64,000 bases of DNA from Euclidia mi (lineage: Eukaryota; Arthropoda; Insecta; Lepidoptera; Erebidae). Made by a program: the position numbers and the translations under genes. The notes below the pieces were generated by a model. It did not search any database. It saw only the letters and a list, made by a program, of their open reading frames with translations, and was not told where the DNA came from. The stretch covers positions 14,464,217 to 14,528,216 of the forward strand of contig OX123209.2 of assembly GCA_944739405.2 (NCBI GenBank), written 5' to 3'. Below, in pieces: positions 46,501 to 63,861 of this stretch (within the stretch, counting starts at the first letter, position 1; the number at the start of each line of letters is the position of its first letter).

Positions 46501-47909
46501 TCTCTGCGTATATCTTTAACATTGTAGCTATAATTTTCTTTCAAAGTTTCGGATGGTGCCGTGACGTTATGTAGAGCAATATATAATACAATGACATAAT
46601 GACAAATCTTACGGATAAGCATATGGGTACTTCGCTTTAAACGCTGACATGACGGCATTTCGTTACAGGCACTGGGATTGTGTAATTTGCTCCGTTACAT
46701 TTAATGTCGAATCGCTGAATTATACAGTGAACTAGCGAATGCTAGGGATAATGTCTGTTTTTCCAGTAGTGTAACACTGACCGAGACAACTTATCTTCGG
46801 GCGCAACATAGTTGCGTAAACAAATATCTTCATATCACTTTCTATATATACATATTTGCAACGTTACGCGTTTCAAAAATGTCGCGCGCAAATACATATT
46901 ATTACTATATACGCCTCCTGGCAATAGATAAAACTCTAACGCGAAGGTTAATTTTCAATTGTACGCAAAAAAAAAAAATTACCAAATTCTGCATGGGTTA
47001 GAATTCTAGTTACCTAATTTAACAATTTCACCAGCTAAGTCCTCGTCTTTATGTTTTTACCTAGTGCGTCACCGCGTACGTCCCATATAAAAAAGTAATT
47101 AAATTCCTAAATGGCAGTATATCATTGAACGAATGTTCGTATTTCGTGTTGAAATATATATGAAAAACATAATAGGTGTTTAGCGTACTATTTAGAGGGC
47201 GCGGACTATAAGCTATAAATTGATTTTAATTATACATACATACATAGACTCACGCCTGTTTCCCCGAAGGGGTAGGCAGAGGCATATTAAACGCCCACTT
47301 TTCGCCAGTGTTTTGATCCCACGTAATAGGTGGCGAGCCTATTGCCGCTTATTGGGACATTTTGTTTGCCAGAGCCTCGTCCGTTGATCGGCAGGTGCAC
47401 CACTTGCAGGTGAGGTTGGCTTGGGACCCTAAGTTCTTGGTGGGAACCCTATGCACCACCGATTGTTACAATTTCATATATTCAGAACATACTAGGTTCT
47501 GAGAGACGAGCAGAAGGGCGTGGGCGCGGGTTAGGATATAAGTCGCCCGCTTGTAATCTCGCCTGCAGGGCAGTTGTACCCTTTAGTTCGGTATTGCCAC
47601 ATTTATCGCCTGAATGTATTTTTATAACTGGGGTAGTTACCCCTGAAAAGCAAAGGAGTCAAGTGGACCGCTAAGTAAAAATGTCCCTCTGTATCAATTC
47701 TTGAGCAACGTACACCTACACCTTCCTCAAGAATCACACTGACTATTGGTGTAAACCGTACAAAAATCCGTTTGGCACTTTTTGAGTTCATAGCGTTCAT
47801 AGAGACAGGCACGAAGAAAGAGGGACTTAATTTAATTAATATGTAAAATTAATGAGATTAAGGACTTACCGAGATTTGCGATAAACAATATAAAAAACAT
47901 CTTACACAT
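25388..47909 (-). CDS. Gene B: modular serine protease (HP14/ModSP-like), complete model without LDLa
   Basis: Nine exons join to an open 439-codon frame (438 residues): 47870-47909, 40171-40201, 30837-region sushi exon 30827-31059, 29904-30107, 29438-29599, 28521-28642, 26994-27170, 26344-26503 and 25388-25575. Layout: signal peptide 1-22, sushi about 24-101, Wonton about 102-169, S1 protease 170-438 with His226, Asp284 and Ser385. The probable activation bond is Leu181-Leu182, in GEVL/LIDG; Cys171 before it may tether the light chain. The residue six before Ser385 is Ala379, so the S1 pocket is not trypsin-like. I found no LDLa exon in the 9.1-kb intron between the signal peptide and the sushi domain, and these two exons splice directly in phase. 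Likely a secreted initiator protease of hemolymph immunity. Exons from sushi to stop are secure; the two short 5' exons are inferred. Confidence 0.82.
26178..26280. repeat. Two adjacent hairpins in gene B intron
   Basis: Arms at 26178-26200 and 26205-26227 are perfect 23-base reverse complements with a 4-base loop (aataaatttacggatatttg...). Arms at 26229-26248 and 26261-26280 pair over about 18 of 20 bases. Probably the ends of short inverted-repeat elements. Confidence 0.8.
26344..26503 (-). CDS. Gene B exon: protease mid-segment (VAGWG)
   Basis: 160 nt. It encodes VAGWGLTAANGEASPILKVA and, near the end, DKFCAGYTN. Matches the gene C exon 63430-63589 in length and motif order. Confidence 0.88.
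26715..26950 (-). repeat. SINE-b, degenerate minus-strand copy
   Basis: Contains ggttactaatctaaccaga, tctgcaacccaaaggtatag and gcgataattgacag, in the order expected for a reversed SINE-b. Confidence 0.45.
26994..27170 (-). CDS. Gene B exon: catalytic Asp
   Basis: 177 nt, phase 0 on both sides. It encodes IKALKIPKLFQGEQANYQED (Asp284), IAVVILSTPF and HMRPVCLNFD. Asp284 sits in the DIAVV version of the usual DIAL block. Confidence 0.87.
27685..27815 (-). repeat. SINE-b 3' part, minus strand
   Basis: ctagcgttatcccagtttta, ggtccgcttactaatctaac and gcttttccacagagcgattg match the end of SINE-b at 18490-18370 in reverse. Confidence 0.6.
27950..28295 (+). repeat. Second LTR-like block
   Basis: Shares cagtccctttcaacct, catctaacgcgaacagtctt, gcgtgtgtaccgtgtctcaa and a ttttcccggt end with the LTR at 1543-1926. 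Ends are less clear here and no internal coding region is present. It lies in a gene B intron. Confidence 0.45.
28521..28642 (-). CDS. Gene B exon: catalytic His
   Basis: 122 nt, between a ctag acceptor and a GTGAGT donor. It encodes AAHCFWSDAAGQLPES, the AAHC motif carrying His226 of the model. Equal in length to the gene C exon 61939-62060, which reads AAHCFWSDIKKKLPAS. Confidence 0.87.
28665..28790 (+). repeat. LINE 3'-end repeat fragment
   Basis: catcatcatcttagtctaaa followed by ccactgcttgaaataggcct, a common moth LINE 3'-end pattern. Starts 20 bases upstream of the gene B His exon acceptor. Confidence 0.4.
29438..29599 (-). CDS. Gene B exon: protease domain start and activation site
   Basis: 162 nt. 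It encodes ECGRITPAGEVLLIDGRS, then KRGELPWHVAIYR and CGGSLVSNDVVLT. The ELPWHV and CGGSL blocks are diagnostic for S1 proteases. The activation site has Leu, not Arg or Lys, before the new N terminus. Confidence 0.88.
29904..30107 (-). CDS. Gene B exon: Wonton-type Cys domain
   Basis: 204 nt. It encodes FCKLEEEPSVTYTCLVPG, then FMPCKRYVPPGW, RPTCNTPIYYS, YMKCVSGFWDYVAKCKEG. Six Cys; a seventh comes from the next exon (ECG). Phases 2-in and 1-out match A and C. Confidence 0.86.
30285..30410 (+). repeat. LINE 3'-end repeat, (ATC)n type
   Basis: catcatcatcatcagcgtgc, tggatataggccttgccagt and ctgccagccactatg; a close relative is at 55203-55310. Confidence 0.5.
30658..30768. repeat. Two consecutive palindromes
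   Basis: ttgggcgtacata / tatgtacgcccaa is followed directly by a longer hairpin with arms around gaattacggaaaataatcca and aaagtttcaatatttata. Likely a small foldback element; it lies 60 bases from the gene B sushi exon donor. Confidence 0.7.
30827..31059 (-). CDS. Gene B exon: sushi (CCP) domain
   Basis: 233 nt with tttcag acceptor and GTAAGT donor. It encodes PNNQRACVLPPQPANGMY through IFCVNGQWSQPMPRCV. Four Cys and the late Trp of a sushi module are present. Exon length and phases are identical to genes A and C. Confidence 0.87.
31452..31656. mobile_element. 205-bp MITE with 28-bp inverted ends
   Basis: AAGGCCTTGCCACATGGCAC at the left matches the reverse complement of the right end with one mismatch over 28 bases. 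No coding capacity. Confidence 0.75.
31800..33240 (-). mobile_element. LINE (YADD reverse transcriptase), decayed 5' part
   Basis: The frame 32714-32076 encodes VVRQGCVASPWLCNLFMD, LLYADDQVILASSAEELQEL and FVYLGTMFTRDGKNEED. The next block reads VLVPTLIYGSESWAW and MLRWFGHMERMDDERLTKK. Upstream, to about 33240, only fragments remain. A matching C-terminal fragment lies at 55896-56081. Confidence 0.75.
33285..36980 (+). mobile_element. CR1/Jockey-like LINE with ORF1, internally deleted
   Basis: ORF1 remains at about 33310-33950 (coiled-coil MEQLKAMRNDLSEMKSSLEF, then EQRSRMNNIKIKGVPT). The endonuclease start INIYYQNVIGLRTKTGVFY at 34383 is followed at once by post-endonuclease sequence, so the catalytic core is deleted. 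The reverse transcriptase follows (ENYRPISVLSVLSKILEKV, NQFGFRKNKSTEDALLEL, GIFLDLAKAFDTV, LPQGSV-stop, LSYADDTTLIVSG) with a deletion near 35030 and a TGA at 35590. The 3' end is (ATT)n near 36980. Inactive. Confidence 0.8.
36990..38287 (-). mobile_element. R4/Dong-like LINE 3' half with restriction-like endonuclease
   Basis: An intact 388-codon frame (38286-37120) begins after the polymerase. It contains a zinc-knuckle-like CRACHRPGESLRHIVSGC followed by an endonuclease core KPDIVVIDRAERLAMIIDIT, the PD...D-type site of R2/R4 elements. It ends LIAKSLDQHLKRLTLDSWIK and RIVRKFLSLRP. The reverse transcriptase part is missing. (ATT)n sequence abuts the 3' side; R4/Dong elements are known to target TAA repeats. 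The frame is unbroken, which suggests recent insertion. Confidence 0.75.
38340..38518 (-). mobile_element. Copia-type reverse-transcriptase fragment
   Basis: Reads YPYQQAIGCLMYLAVLTRPD followed by ITYAVAFLSQC, a block highly typical of Ty1/copia polymerases. Only about 50 residues remain. The Tc1 element at 38521 abuts it. Confidence 0.65.
38521..40110 (-). mobile_element. Tc1-type transposon with intact inverted ends
   Basis: Ends are CACACATCAACAAAGTCTAG (left) and its reverse complement (right), flanked by TATA on both sides. Coding blocks on the minus strand: 39813-39622 (HTH, MSRRHLSRDEMLRAVGMLE) and 39465-38788, a 225-codon catalytic frame with FTDESRFGF, LLMHDNAPCHTA and SPDLNPIEHAWDML. 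Frame breaks between them make it defective, but the terminal structure and catalytic triad are well kept. Same family as 4650-5910. Confidence 0.88.
40171..40201 (-). CDS. Gene B exon 2: 31-nt micro-exon ending the signal peptide
   Basis: A ttacag acceptor and a GTAATT donor enclose 31 nt. In the frame set by exon 1 it reads VLLSAVTSAV plus two bases, ending the signal peptide with a good cleavage site after SAVTSA. Its phases (2 bases in, 2 out) equal those of gene C exon 2. It splices in phase onto the sushi exon. It is short, so chance occurrence cannot be excluded. Confidence 0.45.
40700..40945 (-). repeat. SINE-d, tRNA-derived, minus strand
   Basis: On the minus strand the head reads gacgacccggtggcgtggcg with B-box gcgggttcgattcccgc. 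The tail on the plus strand is ccaaactaagcagaagcttg, then tactatgggtactagacaat. A headless copy is at 59850-59935. A real tRNA gene is unlikely because of the long SINE tail. Confidence 0.65.
41408..41883. mobile_element. MITE with AATTCTCCTA inverted ends, carrying an inserted repeat
   Basis: The left end (CAGGGGCCCAATTCTCCTA) matches the reverse complement of the right end (CACGGGGTCAATTCTCCTA). A 'ctagaggtcgcc' repeat copy (41579-41785) interrupts it. Fragments of the same element are at 3527 and 8030. Confidence 0.65.
41579..41785 (+). repeat. 'ACTAGAGG(A/T)CGCCAGCAGC' repeat, copy 1
   Basis: About 205 bases from tagaggtcgccagcagctat to aacgcaaggattttatatat. Shares ttcttagtgcacccctacgg and a (GTCA)n tract with copies 2 and 3. 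Class unknown. Confidence 0.7.
41925..42125 (-). repeat. SINE-c: second 5S-derived copy, degenerate
   Basis: The minus strand carries ccaaagttaagcaacgttca (5S-like), then accactgaatggatg, then catcgtgcttcggagggcaa and gattcgttaggccat. The order is the same as in the copy at 6000-6240. Confidence 0.5.
42161..42405 (+). repeat. SINE-a, full-length, tRNA-derived
   Basis: The tRNA-like head gcctccgtggtccaatggat ends in B-box gggttcgatttcc. The body has gatgtgcccagtaacggcaa and gggtgtaat; the tail is cggggatacaggcgtgagtc and an A-run. Not a functional tRNA, as the tail and family copies show. Confidence 0.75.
42685..43275 (-). repeat. SINE-b, minus strand, split by a 205-bp repeat
   Basis: Reversed SINE-b: tctagcattatcccagttgc to 42765, then from 42985 gactgcctgtctgacctctg through the reversed head ending aggctatcgctac at 43275. 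The interruption is copy 2 of the 'ACTAGAGG' repeat, so that element inserted after the SINE. Confidence 0.7.
42766..42970 (+). repeat. 'ACTAGAGGACGCCAGCAGC' repeat, copy 2, inside SINE-b
   Basis: Starts actagaggacgccagcagct and ends aacgcaaggattttatatat; over 90 percent similar by eye to copy 3. Confidence 0.72.
43330..43640 (+). repeat. Composite of SINE-b head and another SINE body
   Basis: A diverged tRNA-like head and aattatcgctta (SINE-b) are followed by ggaaacctacatgtctgaga, agcctgccaacccgcacttg and ccgtgcccagcagtgggaca, a very common moth SINE body. Confidence 0.5.
43640..43885 (+). repeat. SINE-a variant, full-length
   Basis: Head tgtacgtaacggactgccgc with B-box cgggttcgatctcc; tail cggggataaaaggcatgaag. 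Sister to 3798-3990 and 52394-52735. Confidence 0.65.
44054..44265 (+). repeat. 'ACTAGAGGACGCCAGCAGC' repeat, copy 3
   Basis: Starts actagaggacgccagcagct, contains cttagtgcacccctacggtc, ends aacgcaaggattttatatat. A small piece of the same family is at 55137-55190. Confidence 0.72.
44624..44703 (-). CDS. Candidate THAP-like first exon
   Basis: The minus strand opens with ATG and reads MPRCVILNYNSPK then EHISYHR to a GTAAGT donor. It resembles the start of THAP zinc-finger proteins (MPxC...FHRFP), but the expected second Cys is replaced by Tyr. Sequence upstream (44705-44830) is CpG- and GC-richer, as at a promoter. No continuing exon was found. It sits inside intron 1 of gene B, same strand, and could be a transposon-derived fragment. 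Confidence 0.3.
45687..45800 (+). CDS. Short unidentified ORF
   Basis: 37 codons starting MSETTDDDCTLTPEELKQQ, acidic then hydrophobic, with a reasonable AAAAG-ATG context. It could be a first coding exon or the start of a transposon protein. No homologue recognised and no downstream exon seen. Confidence 0.15.
   Translation: MSETTDDDCTLTPEELKQQVINAEFCFQFIPVNFYVS
45848..46021. mobile_element. Foldback MITE
   Basis: GTGCTACACGAGAGCAAAGT at the left matches the reverse complement of the right end (GTGCAACAAGAGAGCAAAGT). The inner halves also pair (gattcac / gtgaatc and aggattcta / tagaatcct). Confidence 0.65.
46030..47225. other. Gene B intron 1, no gene seen
   Basis: AT-rich, no frame worth reporting on either strand. 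Some stretches (46700-46960) are GC-richer but I recognise nothing in them. Confidence 0.4.
47231..47370 (-). repeat. SINE-a, minus strand, head missing
   Basis: After a (CATA)n run comes gactcacgcctgtttccccg, aaggggtaggcagaggc and ggtggcgagcctattgccg, the reversed SINE-a tail and body. Confidence 0.6.
47870..47909 (-). CDS. Gene B exon 1: start codon and signal-peptide core
   Basis: ATG at 47909-47907 opens MCKMFFILFIANL and reaches a GTAAGT donor after one base of the next codon. The first exon of gene C (MCQSMLFQVIVFVGF then g|GTGAGC) has the same Met-Cys start, hydrophobic core and phase. This shared pattern is the main reason for the assignment. A TATAAATA on the minus strand near 48103-48112 lies about 200 bases upstream. 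Confidence 0.6.
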
Positions 47910-48102
47910 TGTTATAGAATTAAATTGCATAAAACTCAAACTTAATATTACAAACTGCACTAAAAACTTTCTCTAACTAAACCAAGCAATGTCTAGGTTT
48001 ATGGCACTTTGACATTTAACTTAATGATGAACGTTATTTTTAATACGTTTATGATATGTCCGTGCGTCTGTTGCCAATGAGATCGGCAACACACTGTCTT
48101 AT

Positions 48103-48112
48103 TTATAATACG
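48103..48112 (-). promoter_or_regulatory. Candidate TATA box of gene B
   Basis: TATAAATA on the minus strand about 200 bases before the exon 1 ATG. AT-rich background makes chance matches common, so this is weak. Confidence 0.25.
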
Positions 48113-48344
48113 AATCCTTAAATCAAGAAATAACCAGTTTGAAATCGCCTGCTGATTGGAATAGTTTTAAGTGACCGTGACAACCTAGACAAACCTTTGT
48201 GTGGTAAGAATGAAGATTCGGTGTGTTTGGGCGTATATATAAGTATATGTATTAAACTATTAATAGTATATTAGCTGTACCCTGCTTTCTCGGCCGCGTG
48301 GGTTGTTGTTGTACATTCGTCACAAAGTAAATTCTTCACGAGAG

Positions 48345-48615
48345 AAATCATCCTCCTAGCGTTATCCCAGTTTCAACCTGAGATCCGCTTACTAGTCTAA
48401 CCGGCTTCGGCTGAATATTGGCTTTTCCACAGAGCGGCTGCCTGTCTGACCTCCGCAACCCGAAAGGATAGCGATATTCCATGGTTTAGACTAGTGCCAG
48501 TTTATTTAGAAGGTACTGACGGCCTATAACGACTGTCAAAGATCTTCATGACAACCGGGACCGACGGCTCAACTTGCTCTCCGAGGCACGAGGCAAGCGA
48601 TAATTAACAATTTAA
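48345..48615 (-). repeat. SINE-b, minus strand, head missing
   Basis: cctagcgttatcccagtttc to aggcaagcgataattaacaa, close to the reverse complement of 18210-18480. It lies about 240 bases upstream of the gene B TATA candidate. Confidence 0.7.
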
Positions 48616-49089
48616 TTCTTCACGAGAGAAAGTGTGTGTAAATACGTCATCAATTCATCATACATTCATTGTCATACTAACATACATATTAACAGTCATT
48701 GTTTTGTATAAGTTCACAATATTAACCCGTTACATAAATATTGCAATATGTACAAGTGGAGAGAGTTTAACAAGTATTCGCAACATTTTATACAAGTTTG
48801 GTAACGTCACTACAGGAAAATAGCATAACATATTTTACCAATAATTAATTGGTAATTAGATAAGCTAGAGTTATTTATCCATTTTCCTGTAGGTGTATGA
48901 TACTGTCACGAAAGCAAACTACTGGGCAACTACTGTTAATTTTATTGGATATTTACCTCTTCCTTGGCTAATAGCTTAGTGTATGTCACGTCAAAGACGA
49001 ATAATTTTTTTTTGTGTTATTTGTCACTTGTCGTTCATTGATAGACTTGAAATAAAATAGTTTACTACATATAACTAATTTCTCGAATT

Positions 49090-50510
49090 TAATAATGACG
49101 ACAATGGAAGAAGATTTGAGTACACTCAAACGTTCAAGAAGTGTTATTAAAGGTCAATTAACAAAACTATCCAACTACTTACAAACCTTGAGAGAAATTT
49201 CGGATGTCAAATACAATTCGACATTCGAAATTTTCAATACGTCACTTCAAACAAATGAGGACAAATTCGACATTTTACAAGAGAAAATCGAAATTATCAC
49301 TCAAAACCCCCAAGAAGAGATTGACCTACACTTTGAGGTAACACAAGAAATCACAAACTTAAAGATATTGCTACACAATCTACGGCCACCAAGAACTTCA
49401 ACAGCATGCACTCCTGACTCGGCTCCACTTGCTCCGATAGCGAGCACGAGCACTACAGAGAACAACGCACGGTACCAGGTACCTAAGGTTAACTTTCAAC
49501 CATTCCAAGATAAGGAAAGTTTAAAAAATTTCGTGAAACGACTGAAAACGTATTTACAAATGACAAATTGCAATGAGGATCATATGATGACTTGCGTACT
49601 ACTCAGTTCCTTAAGCCCAGAGTTACATGAACGGGCATGCGACTTATATGCACCGGAAGATCCATCACAAATTTTAATAAGTTTCAGATACCAGTAGAAT
49701 TGCTGGAACAATACATAGATCCTAAACCCAGCATATGGACACGACGTCATAAGTTTATAACGCGTATACAAGCTGAGAATAAAACCGTAACCAATTGTGA
49801 GTTCAGCTGCAATCATTGCAAAAAGTCGCTAAATGAGAACTTTTTGTCACTACAATTTATCAGAGGCGTCCGAGATGGCGAAATTAGAACGAAAATATTG
49901 CAAGACAACAATATACATTTAAGGAAATAGTACAGATGGCGACAGCAACAGAAATAGCTAAAGCTGACAATAACTTCATCATAAACAAACACGATCCAAA
50001 CAACGAAGTACCAGTACATTCAGTTTAGAATAAAGGCAAACCTCCGGTGAAACAATTACCAAACCAAATTCCCATTTCTTCGTCCCACTATAATTTCGTA
50101 GTTGGACTCTCTGCCCTGAATGGAATGTTCTTATATCACGTCCAGTCTGGCTAGTGGATGAGACGGGCTGTGCTATCTGCGCCTGTGGTTTTTGGAACAT
50201 GGCGTAGAACAACGTTCTCACCAACCGCCCCATATCACCTAGCCACGAACGGTCAAGCTGAACGATTCGTCCAGACAATAAAGAAAGCTTTGCATAGTAT
50301 GGATAATGAACCGGGCTCAATACACGAGAAAACTTTAAAAATCAAATTCTAACTGCGAAGAACGCCCTCTAGACAAACTGGGGAAAGTCCTTACGAACAA
50401 ATGTTCGGTGGGCGGTTGGTGAGAACGTTGTTCCACGCCATGTTCCAAAAACCGTATAGAGACTCCGGCGCAGTGAAATTAAAATATAATGTTAAAATTA
50501 TTGAATTACT
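49090..50510 (+). mobile_element. Scrambled Ty3/gypsy-type retrotransposon remnant
   Basis: Gag-like frames at 49095-49930: TMEEDLSTLKRSRSVIKGQL, VPKVNFQPFQDKESLKNFVK, then SLQFIRGVRDGEIRTKIL after a frame break. Protease and reverse transcriptase are absent. Integrase pieces follow: a minus-strand C-terminal part (about 50200-50020, FHSGQRVQLRNYSGTKKWEF) and a plus-strand core (50206-50350, YHLATNGQAERFVQTIKKAL). An inverted repeat of about 40 bases (50193-50235 and 50407-50450) joins them, so the integrase end is duplicated in opposite direction. Not functional. Confidence 0.65.
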
Positions 50511-50536
50511 AGCTGACCCGGCGCCTTTATGGGGTC

Positions 50537-50790
50537 TTTTTGTCGTTGGTCTCGCGGCATAAATGTGCGCGTGGGATTGGGAGGTCTCGCGTTCGATTCC
50601 CGGGTCGGGCAAAGTGTTATTGGGATTTTCCGTTAGGAAGTTCTCAGTAGCGCAGCAAGGAGTCTGGTAATGTGCCCGGTAAGGCAATAGGCTTGCCCCC
50701 TATTACGTGGGACCTAAAATTCATGGCGAAATGTGGGTGTAATATTACACCTCTGCTTACTCCTTCGGGGATACAGCCGTGAGTCTATAA
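50537..50790 (+). repeat. SINE-a, full-length
   Basis: Head gtcgttggtctcgcggcata with B-box cgttcgattcccggg; tail cggggatacagccgtgagtc and A-run. Inserted next to actagctgacccggcg, the start of another common repeat. Confidence 0.72.
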
Positions 50791-51000
50791 AAAAAAATTA
50801 TTCCCTTTTCCTAACCTACTTTTCCAAGAAATTCTGAACAAAGTTACCAAAGCTATCAGCGCTTAATCTAAAATTTCGGAGTTTTAAGTTATACAAACAA
50901 ACGAACATTGATTTTTATATATATGTATAGATAGATGACCCAGCAAAAGTTGTATTGCCAAATAAATTATTTCTAGGGTAGAAAAATAAATAACTTATTG

Positions 51001-52216
51001 TAAGTGAGGGAAGTCAGCTCAAAGCGGCCACGCTTTATTTTTCACCTATTTGTAATTATAGCGTGGCGTTGTCGTTCTGTCCGCATAATTGGCGGGAGAT
51101 TGGTACACCGATCAGGCGTTCGGTAGCGTAAGGACCGAGCGCGTGGTTGCAGTGACGAAATATAATATTTTGGATGTTTTTTTTTTTAAATACAAGTCAA
51201 GGTAAGATCTACCTGCTTTGGTCAAAATTCGTTATTTTTCAATGAGTTTATTACATGTTTACTATTGCTTATCTTGTGTTCTGTTCTCTTTGAAGGATAA
51301 TAAATAATGTGATAATAGTTAGTTATTGAAACAAAATGGCCGAAAAAGGCAAAGCGGCTCGGGTAAAGCGGCCAACTGACCGCTTTGCCCTAAGATAAAT
51401 CTAAAATAAAAATGTAAAATATCTAAAATAATTTGTTTAGGTGGTTAACAACTAGAAAAACTACCTAGGCGTCATGGGAAGAAAATGTGAGGGCTCGGGC
51501 AATTAAAGACGTAAATTAAAAACGCGGCTCGATTAAATGTATCGCAATCAAATACGCACGGTATCCCTCGAACAAATCTCTCTCTTTACAACAATATTTA
51601 CTTTACACCAGGAAGAAGAACTCTTAGAGTACTTGTTTTATATGGACAACCTCTTTTTGGCCTCACGAAGGAAGATTTGCTGCAGCTCGTGTTTCAATAT
51701 ACCGAAGCAAATAACTTTCCATTCTCACGACTGATTGTGATTAAAATATGTTATAAGAAAGCACAAAAAGCTGATTATTTTAACCTCATGGAAGGAAAGA
51801 GGAACCCACCACGCACCCTCGAATTGACCACCCCAACTATTGCAATTGCATTAGGTTACAATGGAGTTCCGCCAAGTAACGCCTGATTCAATCAACTGAT
51901 TATTTTATTAAAAAAAATACATATTTTGGTGGTATTTTTATTTAGTCATTTATCTACGATACTTTTCCAATACTTTCATGTGTCCTTTGGGGTGGCAACA
52001 TTGCCCTTACCCCCATGGCCGCTTTGGGCGGCAAAGCGGTTTTTGGACAAGTTTAAGACATAGTCATTTTTAAATTTCCACGAATTTGGGTTTCGCAACA
52101 TAAAACTTTAATAAAATGTCTAGCTATTAGTATTAATTTCTCTTCAAAAGTCTATCATTTGATAGATTTTTTTAAAACTTAAAGTTAAGGTGACCGCTTT
52201 GAGCTGACCTCCCCTA
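51001..52216 (+). mobile_element. Pogo-like TIR element with degenerate N-terminal ORF
   Basis: The left end (aagtcagctcaaagcggccac) mirrors the right end (gtgaccgctttgagctgacct). The interior at about 51530-51790 encodes QEEELLEYLFYMDNLF and, after a frame break, LFGLTKEDLLQLVFQYTEAN, like the DNA-binding region of pogo/jerky-type transposases. No DDE catalytic region remains. The GCCGCTTTG phrase recurs internally. Confidence 0.6.
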
Positions 52217-52393
52217 AATGAGGATGTAGGAAATGAGTGATAGAGGCAGATAACTGATCTAGAGATGTGATAAAATTACTAATAGGGCTATAACAAATAG
52301 GGGTTGGTGCTAAAACGGTGAAAATGAAGGGTTGCATGTATTTTTGATGCAATAGAAGATACATACGAAATAGCATCATACAGAGTGGCGATA

Positions 52394-52735
52394 GGCCAGT
52401 GGTGTACGTAACGGACTGCCGAGCCGATGGTCTCAGGTTCGATCCCCAGTCACAGTGGGCACAAACCTCTTGACTTTTCGAAGTTATGTGTGTATTAACA
52501 GTTTCACTGTCTCCTATATCATATATGATTCATAATAATTGACTTTCTATTGTGTCTTGCGCCGGACAGCGAATGGGTTAAAAATGTTAATTATCGCTCA
52601 CTTCACAATGTTCCCGGTAGGTAACAATAGGCTCGCCCCCTACTACATTGGGACTGAAACATAACTGGCGAAATATGTGTACATCTCTGCCTACCCCTTC
52701 AGGGATAAAATGCGTGAAGTTATGTTATGTTCTGT
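52394..52735 (+). repeat. SINE-a variant with internal insertion
   Basis: Head tgtacgtaacggactgccga and B-box caggttcgatcccc; tail tcagggataaaatgcgtgaa. About 80 extra bases at 52498-52575 separate head and body compared with 43640-43885. Confidence 0.6.
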
Positions 52736-53261
52736 GTTTATCATACAAAATTGAAAAAACATGTCTAGAAAAATAAAATAGTATATGTTTGGGTTGGACC
52801 ACCCTTATGACTTAAGGGGTTGAAATATAGATTACGACCGATTCTCAGAGCTAATGAATATACGTACAAAATTTGATACAAATCGGTCCAGCCGTTTCGG
52901 AGGAGTATTTTAACTAACACTGTGACACGAGAATTTTATATAATTTTATAGATGTACGTTCGATTTACGACCTGTGTGTGACAACACTAACATTAATACA
53001 ATTTATTAGTCATGTCCTGATGATAATACTATAAAGTAAGTAAGTTAATCATTTATTGACACACCAAATGCAACGCACAATACAAAAGATACAATAAATA
53101 TAATACAAACAGCTAGGTATGTATATCATACATTATATAACATAAAAACTTGCAAGGTAAACGAACCGGTGTTACTGGATGCCTCTTGTTATTCCGATGT
53201 TGACCTTTACTTCGTGCTGTCGTTGTTCGTTTCAATATAACAGGAAAATTGTTCATTTAAA

Positions 53262-53269
53262 TATATAAA
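53262..53269 (+). promoter_or_regulatory. Candidate TATA box of gene C
   Basis: TATATAAA about 125 bases before the inferred start codon. Weak in an AT-rich background. Confidence 0.25.
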
Positions 53270-53393
53270 TGTATTTCTTTTTGATTCATAAATCATGAAT
53301 CAGGTTCCGAGAGTGTTTCTAATATCGTGTAAACATTCTAATGTGCCGGGCTCGAAGGGTGCTGAACATTTGCAGTGTTTCTAGTAGATAACT

Positions 53394-63589
<10,196 letters not shown>

Positions 63590-63861
63590 GTATAATATTT
63601 TATCAGTCATCTTCCATTGATCATGATTCTCCTTTTCACTTTGCCATCCAGGCTGGCAACACACTTGTGACTCATCTGAGCGGGTCTTAATCTAAAAATA
63701 ATACTTATTAACCGGCTCGCAATGATGATGGATTAATATTTGAAAAAGCAAAAAAGCGCTGCGTCATCTAGTGTGTGTGTTATATATTTGAAAATATCTC
63801 AAATATATCTCTTTTAATTGGAGACATTCTAAAAAAAGGACAGATTAGAAGTACCCTAAGA

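Noticed and set aside
51170..51201. MFFFLNTSQ before a GTAAGA donor as a first exon
   Set aside because: Lies inside the pogo-like TIR element and has no parallel in the other protease genes.
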